Shown: positions 30,513 to 40,250 of the stretch, piece by piece
Layout of the letters: the number at the start of each line of letters is the position of its first letter
Position numbering within the stretch: position 1 is the stretch's first letter
Assembly (NCBI GenBank): GCA_903813345.2
Contig: CAIIXF020000010.1
Location: forward strand, 24,783,740-24,828,336
Direction: 5' to 3'
DNA from: Owenia fusiformis
Lineage: Eukaryota; Annelida; Polychaeta; Sabellida; Oweniidae
Length of the DNA: 44,597 nt
The notes under the pieces: generated by a model
What the model was told of the DNA's origin: nothing
What the model saw: the letters and a program-made list of their open reading frames with translations, nothing else
Database searches by the model: none
Made by a program: the position numbers and the translations under genes

Positions 30513-31853
30513 CAACTTGCTTCAAATGAACCAGATTTTTTTTTTAAATCATCTACAAGATCTCAGGAACTCAAATATGTCCTTACTTTTGACCTCTGAC
30601 CTTTGGTTGACCTTCGGTGGCCTTCGAAAGGTAAAAAAAGTCGTTTTTTCAAATTGATTTTCTGGATTCAAATTTAGGTATATTTGATCACAAAGGACCC
30701 ACTGAGGTCTAAAAAAGTAAAATTTGCAAGGTCAAAGGTCAAGGTCATCAAACTAAATCACAAACTGTGTTTTCTAAGTTTCTCAAAATTGAAGACTACA
30801 AATCAATATTTTTTCATGAAAGTCAGGATATATATTCCTCTATAGGTTCTACACATATTAGCAATTGACTATTTATTAAAATTGTGTACCAGTTTTGAGA
30901 TATTGGAACTCAAAAACTGAAAAAAGGTCAAATTTCGAAACTTTTCAAGACTAAATTTCAACTTGCTTCAAATTGACCAATTTTTTTTTTAAAACTCATC
31001 TACAAGTTCTCAGGATTCCAAATCTAACCTTACTTTTGACCTTTGACCTTTGGTTGACCTTCAGTGACCTCCGAAAGGTAAAAAAAATTGATTTTTCAAA
31101 TCGATTTTCTGGATTCAAATTTAGGTATATTTATTCACAAAAGACCTTCTGAGGTCTAAAAAAGTAAAATTTGCAAGGTCAAAGGTCAAGGTCATCAAAT
31201 GAAATCACAAACTGTGTTTTCTAAGTTTCTCAAAATTGGAGACTACAAATCAATATTTTTAAATGAAAGTCAGAATATATATTCCTCTATAGGTTCTACA
31301 CATATTAGCAATTGACTATTTATTAAAATTGTGTACCAGTTTTGAGATATTAGAACTCAAAAACTGAAAAAAGGTCAAATTTCGAAACTTTGCAAGACTA
31401 AATTTCAACTTGCTCTAAATTGACCAAACTTTTTTTTAAAAAGCATCTACAGGATCTCAGGAATCCAAATCTGACCTTACTTTTGACCCTTGACCTTTGG
31501 TTGACCTTCAGTGACCTTCGGAAGGGAAAAAAAAGTTGATTTTTTAAATCGATTTTCTGGATTCAAATTTAGGTATATTTGATCACAAAAGAGCTACTGA
31601 GGTGAATTAAAGTAAAATTTGCAAGATCAAAGGTCAAGGTCATCAAATTAAATCACCAACTGTGTTTTCGAAGTTTCTAAGTTTTGGTGACTACAAATCA
31701 ATATTTTTTCATGAAAGTCAGGATATATATTCCTCTATAGTTTCTACACATATTAGCAATTGACTATTTATTAAAATTGTGTACCAGTTTTGAGATATTA
31801 GGACTCAAAAACTGAAAAAAGGTCAAATTTCCAAACTTTTCAAGACTAAATTT
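30513..31853 (+). repeat. Three tandem ~447-bp units with AGGTCA arrays
   Basis: 'caacttgct(t/c)' marks 30513, 30959, 31406 and 31854, giving periods of 446-448. Each unit carries 'gcaaggtcaaaggtcaaggt' (30727, 31174; decayed at 31620), 'tatattcctctatag' and 'ttttgagatatt'. The three units differ by scattered substitutions, so they are not very recent. Confidence 0.9.
30729..30747 (+). promoter_or_regulatory. DR1 plus DR0 AGGTCA array, repeated at 31176-31194
   Basis: AGGTCA at 30729, 30736 and 30742 gives one DR1 (1-bp spacer) and one DR0. The same triple occurs 447 bp later. The DR1 form is the established site for RXR/HNF4-type receptors, and TCAAGGTCA for ERR/SF-1-type receptors. Binding in this genome is untested. 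Confidence 0.4.
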
Positions 31854-32016
31854 CAACTTGCTTCAAATTGACCAAACTTTTTTTTTTAAATCATCTACAA
31901 GTTGCCTGGTGTTAGTATATGACCCTAGATTTGAGATTTGACCTTTGGCTGACCTTCAAATTGCCAAAAACGCCTACAGGGCCTCCGTAAGATTGCTTGC
32001 AATCTTAAATCTCTAG

Positions 32017-32439
32017 TTATTATTATCCTTTTTGTTAAAAACACTTCCTTTTACTCAATTTAGAAATATGCTTGTTTTACAATATTTCGATTGATTGGTG
32101 CAATACGGGATGTACAATTAGATTATTCTTGTACATCAGAAAAACATTGCACGTAGGCTTACTTCAGATCGCGCGTGCAATCTAGGTTCAAGGCCATTTT
32201 CCCTCTTTCCAAGGAGAATAAATATAACAAAATTCAGATTGGCATTTTTATACTTCTTTATTCGTCCATTATAGTGAAGTCTTGGGGTTGTTACGCCTGT
32301 GGAGCATCTATATTGATTCAGGGGAGCACGTTTTATATAATTTCGATAGGAAAAGAAAATTGATACACAGTGCAATAAACTCTTTAAATCAATGAAGAAA
32401 ATTATGAATTTGGAAAAATACGAGATACAGCCTAGGTGC
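32017..32439. other. Intronic stretch, no gene seen
   Basis: No recognisable element or exon. The overlapping ORFs on both strands at 32136-32375 are unsupported. Confidence 0.4.
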
Positions 32440-33488
32440 AGCCAACTAAATGAAAGCCTATAGAATAGAACCTGACCTCAAAATATACTTTGCATTAAAA
32501 TTTGGATACTAAAAGGTCAAAATCTAGGTCAAATTTTAAGTTCTTTATTTTTGCAATTCTGACACTATACTTTCAAAACATTCTTTGAAATTTGAAATAC
32601 TGATAGTTAAAAGTAAGCTAATAGTGATAGCCTTTTGCCATCAGAAAGTATTTTGACCCGTTTTTGAGATATGGTGTCTGGAAAGTAGGTCAAAATAAAA
32701 ACCTTTCAAATTTAATGTGTGAGTTATGAAATAAGGGTCGAATTTGCAAACCAAATTTTGATCCGAATTCCAATGAGGAAGTTAATGGTGTTTTGAAAGT
32801 TCAAAGATTGCTAAATTTGGTGCCCCATGTTAAGTCAATGGGAAAAAAAGATTTTTTTGAAGTGTAAAATACGAGATATAGACTGAGTTTAGCTTAATAT
32901 AATGAAAGCCTTTCAAAGAAGGGGACCTCAAAAGCCTACTAGCTTCAAAATTTGGACACCAAAATGCCTAGGTCAAAATCTAGGTCAAATTCAAGGTTTT
33001 TCCTAATTTTTTCGATTCTGACACTACACTTTAGTTATATTCTTTGAAATTATATATATATATGTAGCCAAGAGTGTGCTAATAGTGTTAGCCTTTTGCT
33101 GTCAGAAAATATTTTGACCCACTTTTGAGATATGGTATCTGAAAAGTAGCTCAAAATAAAAAGTTCTCTGAATTTAACGTATGAGTTATGAATTAAGGAT
33201 AAAATTTTCTCAGGAATTCGAATCTGCAAACCAAATTTCGATCCGACTTCTGGTTCTAAAGTTATGGCGTTGTGAAATTTCAAGAAAATCGATCTGATGG
33301 TATCCTGATAGAAAGTCAAGAGTGGCGAAGAAAATATTGAAAAATCCATCCATCCATATTTCATATCCATCCATCTTTTTCTGGATGACTTGGCTTATTC
33401 TGGATGAATTGGCTTATTCTGGATGACTCTGCTTAAAAAGTCTAAATCTGGAGTCTGAAATTGAACTTGTTCAATTTCCAAAGTCTAG
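32440..33488 (+). mobile_element. Helentron-like family 1, 5'-truncated copy with intact 3' end
   Basis: Two internal units ('cctaggtcaaaatctaggtc', 'gagatatggt(g/a)tctg') precede the minisatellite 'ggatgact(t/c)ggcttattct' (33377-33435). Then come AAATCTGGAGTCT, the hairpin AAATTGAACTTGTTCAATTT (33458-33477) and CTAG ending at 33488. The 5' hairpin is missing. The - strand ORF 33050-33370 is incidental. Confidence 0.7.
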
Positions 33489-33977
33489 TTATTCTTGCCC
33501 CCACGTTTTCTCGTCAACTAGAAGAGCTTACTTTAAGCATCCTACATGGTTAACTTGGTAATGTGTCTGGGCTACCCGGAAACTAGGTCGAATTTCAGTG
33601 CTAAACTTTCATAGGTAGAAACATCCCTGAGAATTTCAAATGAATCCCTCAAACGGTTTGGCTGGAAACATGTAGACAAGATTATTCGGACGCCCACCCT
33701 CCCAACCGCCCTAAGGGTTCGATAAAAACAATTTGCCTAACAGATTGGCTTTGTTTACAAGGAACATGATGAAAAAACCGGGAGCAAAAATATTGAAGAA
33801 CAACTGAGAAAAGTGGTGAAATAGTGAAAACACAAGATTTGACCTAGTTTTTTACCTTTGACCTAGATAAAAAATTGACCTAATTACCCATGATCCTTGA
33901 CAAATACCTTAGTTGACCATGTAAGTTGCTTAAGGTTAGCTCTTCTAGTTAGCGAGAAAGCTTGCGTGGAAGAATAA
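33489..33977. repeat. Head-to-head Helentron-like 5' portions forming a palindrome
   Basis: 33492-33600 ('ttattcttgcccccacg', 'aactagaagagcttacttta') is inverted at 33830-33977 ('taagttgct', 'agctcttctagttagcg'). Between them is a reversed 162-bp-family unit (33590-33700). CTAG ends of two other copies abut both sides (33488 and 33978), so neighbouring elements seem to have inserted into each other's TTATT tracts. Confidence 0.6.
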
Positions 33978-34080
33978 CTAGACATGTAAATTGAACAAGT
34001 TCAATTAAGACTCCAGATTTCAAATTTTTTTAAGCTGAGTCAACCAGAATAAGCTGTGTTATCCAAAAGAAGCTCCATAT
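33978..34080 (-). mobile_element. Helentron-like family 1, 3' end only (- strand)
   Basis: The - strand reads AATCTGGAGTCTT, AATTGAACTTGTTCAATTT, ACATGTCTAG, then TTATTCTTCC. The element is cut off after about 100 bp by the dispersed repeat starting near 34081. Confidence 0.7.
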
Positions 34081-34807
34081 CTTAAAAACTCTGATTACAG
34101 TTAAACTCAGTCTCTCTAGTTTGATTAGAGTCTGCTTTGAAGGATGTGTCTACAGAAACTTTATTAATCCATTAATCCATAAACAAAACAAAAATAATTC
34201 GGCAAGGCAAAACAAACCTTATCACAGAGAGACTCTCAGTTTGATTAGAGTCTGCTATAAAGGAAGCATCCATATTTTCCTCCAGATTTTTCCAAGTTTA
34301 GAGTTTTGAAAAATAAGCCCTGTTTTTGGTTTTTATTTTTTAATCATTTACACATATTATTTAAACTGAAAACACTTTTCAGTACAAATGCTCTGCCCTA
34401 GTGAATACAGTAAAACCTTGGACTTTTAATCTATTGAATGCCTATTGTAAAACAAACTATATAAAAATGAAATAAAAAATTCTGAAAATATTATTTGCAG
34501 TTTCATATACTTGCTATTTGAGAATTCTCAGCACTTATTGAAGTAATTGAATAAAGAAATAAACCCTCAAAAATCTGAAAACACTTTTTATTAAATTTTT
34601 ACCCCCCCCCCCTCTGCATGAAATAGAGAATAAAAATAAATATATAGTATAACACAAGATGAAAATAGATATAACAGAAACTAGGACTATGAACCATTTT
34701 TCTGGTCAAGCATTTTAATTAGCTGTTCAACCGTTTTAATTAGCTGTTCAACCGTTTTAATTAGCTGTTCAACCATTTTAATTGGCTGTTCAACCATTTT
34801 GATTTGC
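34081..34807 (+). repeat. Dispersed repeat, copy 2, with 21-bp array at 34706-34806
   Basis: Same order of landmarks as 13115-13889, including the poly-C run (34604-34613) and about five 'tcaaccgttttaattagctg' units. It lacks about 50 bp present in copy 1. ORF 34121-34309 falls within it and is incidental. Confidence 0.85.
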
Positions 34808-35559
34808 CTAAACCCATGAGAATATCAATATGGAGTAGGTATTGTTGGTTGAGCATTATTATAAAAAAAATATTTGCCAACAAGAAAGAACATGATAATT
34901 AAATCTGTTGTGAAAATGTGTTTCACACATAATATATAGTCAATATCAAAATAGTTCTCTTGTTTGTATTTTTTAAATTTTAGTGAGTCATACTCTTGAT
35001 ATTAGGTGGCAACTACACATATATGGAAACATTTGAAGACCCATTTGCCAAGGGGGGGGGCTGGCTACTGGCCTGTTCATTGTATATAAACTTTTGCGGG
35101 GGTCCTAAGCTAAACCCTCCGATATCAATATGTGCCCATACCAATCTATTTGTATATATATATATAATTCATCTACCTTGACAAGATTTTACTGAAATTA
35201 TTAATTCAGATGTTTTCCAATTGAAACTGTGAAAATTTAGTCTTTGCTGCCTGAATGCATTATTTTATTACTATAAAAACATTTTCACTAAATAAAGCAA
35301 TCAACTTGTGATTACATATGTTTGTATTATTTTGTACATCATATCCTGCTTCTTTTGATCATATATCAGTCTAATCATGAACCAAAACCATTGTGTCTCA
35401 TCTTGTGATTTTGTTAAGTTTAAAGGAAATCTTAAGATTTTCCATGGTTAATTTCTTAACCAAATTGGAATTTTGCTCAATTCTTTTCATTAAAGATACA
35501 TCGTTTTGGCAATATCAGATGAAGGGAAATAAACACTAGATATGGTACTTTTAATTGTA
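34808..35559. other. Intronic sequence, no gene seen
   Basis: AT-rich with a G-run at 35053-35060. No exon signal or element ends found. Confidence 0.4.
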
Positions 35560-37445
35560 TCAAATTCTTAGTTTTTCCTTATTTTTGCGATTCTGACACT
35601 ACACTTTAATGATTTGCTTCAAAACTTTTTATACAGGTAGCAAAGAGTGTGGTAATAGTGGCAGCCTTTTGCCGTCAGAAAGTATTTTGACCCCTATTTG
35701 ACATATGGTGTCCCGAAAGTAGGTCAAAACAAAAATTTATCCAAATTTGATGTTTGAGTTATGAAAAAAGGGAAGAATTCTCTCAGGAATCAAAATCTGC
35801 AAATCATATTTTGATCCGACATCCGGTTCAGAAGTTATGGCATTTTGAAATCTCAAAAAATCTGTATTTGGTTTAAAATATAAAATCAATTGGACCGAAC
35901 AATATTTTGAATTGTAAAAGTACAAGATACAGCCTGGATGTGGCTAATTTAATGAAAGCCTACAATAAAAAGAGACCTCAAAATCTTCTTTACTTCAATT
36001 TTTGGACCCTAAAAGGCCTAGGTCAAAATCTAGGTCAAATTTATCGTTTTTCCATATTTTTACGATTCTGACACTACACCTCAATAATATTCCTTGAAAT
36101 TTGGCACACAGATAGCAAAGAGTATGCTAGTAGTGTTAGTGCTGTCAGAGAGTACTTTGACCCCTTTTCGAGATATGGTGTTCGGTAGGGATGGGATGGT
36201 TCGTTTCAGTTCGGTTCGGTTTGGTTTTTCGGATCATCAGCCGTCGGTTCGGTTTTTTTCGGTTCGGTTCATTCATTTTAAGGATTTGTATTGATTGACA
36301 TGATTAGCTGCTGTGTCTCTGACTTCACTGCTGACTGTCACTTTCTTTTAATTATTAATAAGTTTATTGGTCTCTTGAACATGTAATGTACATCGAGAGG
36401 TTAGTCCAATAAAGCAAATAACAAATAAAACATTCATGTACATGCATGGCAAAACAATACTTACAATCTAATTTTAACAATCACTAAGTACTTTATTTAA
36501 TTTAATACAACCAATAAAATAACTAATTTATGCTTGTAGAAACCTTTATTCTGTGATGCGTTTTTTACAGAGGAAGTCATGATTGTGTAAGTTTAGTGAG
36601 TTTACAATTTGAGATCCAGACGCCATATTTGAATGTATTGTGGGTGCGCACAAAATAATACCCTATATCGAACCTGCGCAAATATAAATTTGCGCAAATC
36701 TTTGTATCAATTATGCCACGTTATAACAATATTTTATAGATGGAATTTTATGTTATAGTATTTCATGAACAATACATATTATTTAGAATACATGACTAAA
36801 GAATATAGTACCAGGGACCACATGATTGATTACCGAGGGATACGAATACGCGGATATGAAACGAATCTAGTAAACGAGTGAGCTAGCGACAGACAAGACA
36901 GACAAGACAGACAAGGTAGGGACTAGGAATATCAAAAATGTTGCTGTAAAACAGTGTTTTTAACTGTTTTATTGATACTTGACCAATGATATATTAATCC
37001 GAAAACGATCCGAAAAGCTGATCCGAAAGTAGGGCCGTGATCCGAAAACCGATCCGAAGGCTATGAACCGCGGTTTTTCGGTATTTCGGTTATCCGTCCC
37101 ACCCCTAGTGTTCGGAAAGTAGGTCAAAACAAAAGGTTTTCCAAATTGAACGTGTGAGTTATGAAGTTACGGTAAAATTTTCTCAGCAGTCTGAATCTGA
37201 AATCAAAATTGACATCTGACTTCCTGTTTAGATTCTATGACATTTTGAAATCTTGAAAAAGCAATATGATGATATCCCAATGTTAAGTCAACAGAGTCAA
37301 AGAACTTGTCAAAGAATTGTCTAAATGTCTATCTTCTGGTTGACTCAGTTTATTTTGGATGACTCGGCTTATTCTGGATGACTCAGCTTAAAAAAAGTCT
37401 GAAATCTGGAGTCTTAAATTGAATTCGTTCAATTTACCGTTCTAG
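35560..37445 (+). mobile_element. Helentron-like family 1, 5'-truncated, split by a hAT insertion
   Basis: Family 1 internal units flank 36186-37107. The 3' end is regular: minisatellite (37340-37392), AAATCTGGAGTCTT, hairpin AAATTGAATTCGTTCAATTT (37416-37435), 10 nt, CTAG (37442-37445). The hairpin loop region differs from the other copies (ATTCG in place of ACTTG), yet the stem is kept. Confidence 0.7.
36186..37107. mobile_element. hAT-type non-autonomous element with perfect 8-bp duplication
   Basis: The termini TAGGGATGGGATGG and CCGTCCCACCCCTA are imperfect inverses. GTGTTCGG lies on both sides (36178-36185, 37108-37115). An 8-bp duplication with a TAGGG-type end is characteristic of hAT. 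Subterminal zones repeat TTCGGTTCGG at the left and CGAAAA(C/G)CGATCCG at the right. No transposase ORF. The reading of the host Helentron unit resumes exactly after removal of the element plus one duplication. Confidence 0.88.
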
Positions 37446-37660
37446 TTTTTCAAGATTTCAAAACGTGAAATCTTCAAAAACTAATACAATGATATTCTTA
37501 TGTTAAGTCAATGGAGTAAAAAAAAATCTACTTAAAAATTGTCTTAATGTCTATATTCTGGTTGACTCAGCTTATTTTGGATGACTCATCCTATTCTGGA
37601 TGACTCAGCTTAAAAAGTCTGAAATTTTAAGTCTTAAATTTAACTAAATTGAAGTTCTTG
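37446..37660 (+). mobile_element. Decayed Helentron-like family 1 3' portion
   Basis: The minisatellite 'gactcagcttattttggat' (37565-37612) and 'aaattttaagtcttaaattt' resemble the family 1 3' end, but hairpin and CTAG are lost. It directly follows the CTAG of the preceding copy, a tandem arrangement. Confidence 0.55.
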
Positions 37661-37800
37661 TCTATGTGTTTCCAAGGGAACAATTTGATAGGTTGATTTT
37701 CATGGATGTTTTGGTGTGAAAATCAAGAAGTGATTAGGTTTTGGGTATACTCAGGAGATACATTCAATGGCCACATTGAATTTTTTTTATCTCCAAAAAT
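37661..37800 (+). repeat. Single diverged unit of the 162-bp repeat
   Basis: 'gttcttgtctatgtgtttcc', 'aatttgataggttgatttt', 'atcaagaagtgattagg' and 'ggccacattgaa' follow the order of the units at 860-1450. It lies about 60 bp before a TUBGCP4 exon. Confidence 0.6.
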
Positions 37801-37864
37801 CTCTTTTTGTCTCTAAAACTGCTGCATTTTTGTTAACACTCGAATTTTGTATTTTGAATTATAG

Positions 37865-38033
37865 GGATTGACTGATGTATACCGAAGTGGCAGTATCTAT
37901 GAACAGTTTGCAGTGAACGCTGCTTTGTTACCTACATATATACCACTAAGAATTGCAAACAAGATTCTTTTTGTGGGAGAGTCAGTTCAACTGTTTAGCA
38001 CTCGTAAAGACAAATTAAATAGAAATCGTACTG
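37865..38033 (+). CDS. TUBGCP4: TUBGCP4 internal exon 3 of 3 in window
   Basis: The acceptor 'ttttgaattatag' ends at 37864 and the donor 'actg|gtgagc' starts at 38034. It enters in phase 0, matching the previous exon, and leaves in phase 1. The frame reads GLTDVYRSGSIYEQFAVNAA, then LLPTYIPLRIANKILFVGES and VQLFSTRKDKLNRNRT. The LPSYIP(V/L)R(V/I)A.KILFVGESVQ(M/L)F block is the most conserved signature of GCP4 and identifies the gene beyond reasonable doubt. The spacing from TGRHLQ to LPTYIP is a few residues shorter than in the human protein. The exon is 169 bp. No following exon was found in the remaining 6.5 kb, so the next intron is longer than that or I missed a short exon. Confidence 0.93.
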
Positions 38034-38639
38034 GTGAGCTCAATACTAAATAGTCCTTATTAAGCATCAAGGAGTTCATTAGACTTTCAGCAATAGTATT
38101 GGTAAAACAAATGAAAACAACAAGTGATGCAACAATAGTTGCAACATTTTTCAAAACAACTAACAATTTTGGTATAAACAACCCAAGGTTAACTGTTGCC
38201 TGCTGCTAATAGAGATTTTACATTTTGGCATGCCAACCTAAGGTCCTTGCGATGGCATGGGTGCACTAAGGTTCTATCACTTTTGGAAGAGTTTATTTTC
38301 ATTCATTAGGTAGTATAGGAGTCTTAACATTTTTAGCAAAATTGAATAAACACTCAGTGGAGCCAGTTATACTTGAATAAAACCTAGACATTGCAAATCT
38401 ATATAGTAAATGTGCTAGTATATAACTTAGTATCAATGTGCAAATACCCCATGTAGAACAGTTCTAGTGATAACTAGACTGAGTCTTCCCATTATAAACC
38501 AAAGACTTCACCAAAATAATTTTCTATTATTGCAGACATTTACATGTATAGTTAGTTTATTGACTAAATTAACCGACCAGACACATTTCTAAAAAAATCT
38601 TACAATTGGAAATACGGTACTTATAATTAACCATTGGGT
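38034..38639. other. TUBGCP4 intron, nothing recognised
   Basis: No exon continuing in phase 1 with GCP4-like residues was seen. The - strand ORF 37987-38181 overlaps the exon and is a shadow. Confidence 0.4.
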
Positions 38640-39570
38640 TCCATATACAAATTAAAATGTGTTGGTTCATGCATGCACATTGATGAATAAACAAAATATT
38701 TGTTCATACAAACTGGAGAACGAACAACATCTGCGTTCATACACACTGGAGAAAGTACATGTTATTTGTTGATACAAAATGTGTGTTCATAAACAATGGA
38801 GTACATGTACATAATATTTTTCATACATACTGGAGAAAGTATATACACAGGCGTGTTGGTTCATATACATGTTCATACTGGAGATAGAACATATTGTCTC
38901 TTCATAAACACTTTAGATATAGTAGTACATAAAATTTGTTCATACACACTGGTTTAGGTACATTTTATTCATTCTGACACCTTGATTAATTAACAAAATA
39001 ATTGTTGAGACACGGAAGAGAATGAACAAAGTTTCGGTTCATTCACAATGGAGAAAGTACAAATGATTTGCTTATACATTTTGGAGAATGGACACAAAAT
39101 ATTTGTTCATACATGCAGAAGAAAGTACATTAAATGTGTTCATAGAAAGTGGAGAACGTACAGAGTATTGGTTAAATAACTGGTGAAAGTACATCATATT
39201 TGCTCATACACACTGGAGAAAGTACATCATATTTGCTCATACACACTGGAGAAAGTACATCATATTTGCTCATACACACTGGAGAAAGTACATCATATTT
39301 GCTCATACACACTGGAGAAAGTGCATGATATTTGTCAATACACACAGTTAAAAAGTATTGTTTCATACAGGACTTGTTTCATATATACACTGGAAAAATA
39401 TTAATAGTAGTTCATACGCACAGAAGAAAGTACAATACATTGATTCTGAAACATTGGTGAATAAAAAAAATAAAATATTGGTTTAGGCATATGGGAAATG
39501 AACCTACACGTAGTTTCGGTTCATACATACTGGAGAAACTATATACACAGGAGTGTGACTCAGAAAATGT
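38640..39570 (+). repeat. Degenerate minisatellite with a homogeneous 33-bp core
   Basis: Words like 'ttcatacacactggagaa' plus 'agtacat' recur irregularly (about 30-50 bp apart) throughout. At 39183-39323 four to five almost identical 33-bp units stand out ('ctggagaaagtacatcatat' plus 'ttgctcatacaca'). Since 33 is divisible by three, all frames stay open in the core, giving the repetitive ORFs on both strands (39172-39404). These are not genes. Confidence 0.85.
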
Positions 39571-39660
39571 GACTAAAAAAAAGTTAAAAGTTGGACTTTT
39601 GGAAAGGTCACCAGACAGAATCTATCATTGCATTTTTTCAGAAAGTCTGCCAAATATATA

Positions 39661-40250
39661 ACGCCTCTGTCCGTCCGTCCGTCCGTCCGGGCAATAACTC
39701 AAATAACGTTGGCCCGATTTTGTTCATATTTTGTACACATATACCCTATGGGGGTAGAAGTTCTGCTCGAAAGCCGATTTTCAAAATGGCCACTCATTTC
39801 AAAATGGCGGCCATTTTAGTGCCGAATTTACAGTAATTTAGGTGCAGTATGTAAAACTGTAATAGCAATATGTTTTAGATGTAAAAAATTATATAAGACA
39901 TTAATAAAGCTAGAAATGTAGATATTAAAGAAGCACATGGCAGCCATCTTGAAAAATGGCGGCCTTTACTCGTTATTTTACGATTTTTGCTGTAACTCGA
40001 AAAGTAGTAGAGCGATTTTGTTCATATTTGGTATGTGAATACTATAAACATTGCACACTGTCTAAAGACAGTGAAGTGGTAGAAGGTGGCCATTTTTCAA
40101 AATGGCCGCCATTTTAACGTATTTTACTATAACTCGAAAAGTAGTGGAGCGATTTTGTATGTTTGGTATGTGAATACTATAAGTATGGCAAATGGTCTAA
40201 TGACACTTTTGGTAGAAGGCGGCCATTTTGAAAAATGCCTGCCAATTTTG
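39661..40250 (+). repeat. TCCG simple repeat plus ATGGCGGCC dispersed repeat, copy 2
   Basis: (TCCG)n at 39670-39689 is followed by 'caataactcaaata' and 'ttttgttcatatttt', as at 1-720. Units with 'taactcgaaaagtagt' at 39993 and 40130 are 137 bp apart. AAAATGGC(G/C)GCCATTTT-type palindromes occur at about 39785-39815, 39950 and 40096-40112. Overlapping ORFs here are incidental. Confidence 0.75.

Larger units (their letters stand above)
30071..32016 (+). mobile_element. Helentron-like element, family 3, with duplicated 5' hairpin
   Basis: The 5' end TTAGGAGGCCCCC folds with GGGGGCCTCCTATAG. This 52-bp end occurs twice in tandem (30071 and 30123). A (TTA)n-rich run follows. At the 3' end GGGCCTCC repeats the arm, followed by the hairpin AAGATTGC/GCAATCTT (31989-32006), 10 nt, and CTAG (32013-32016) before T. 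The inside is three ~447-bp tandem units. No transposition protein is encoded. Confidence 0.75.

Noticed and set aside
33050-33370. 106-codon - strand ORF
   Set aside because: It is the reverse strand of a Helentron-like internal unit; a related ORF at 35737-35925 arises from the same unit, and neither resembles a known protein.
38080-38120. Small exon candidate between 'gactttcag' and 'ttg|gtaaaa'
   Set aside because: It would be only 11 bp with no matching residues.
39172-39404. Repetitive ORFs on both strands, and DNA words like 'cacactggagaa' resembling the HTGEK linker of C2H2 zinc fingers
   Set aside because: The period is 33 bp (11 residues), not the 84 bp of zinc fingers, and there are no Cys/His pairs in the right spacing. 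Openness follows from a repeat length divisible by three.
39670-39689. Short evenly spaced repeats that could suggest a CRISPR-like array (also 860-1450 and 13786-13889)
   Set aside because: Repeats are contiguous with no unique spacers, in a spliced eukaryotic gene context. They are simple or tandem repeats.
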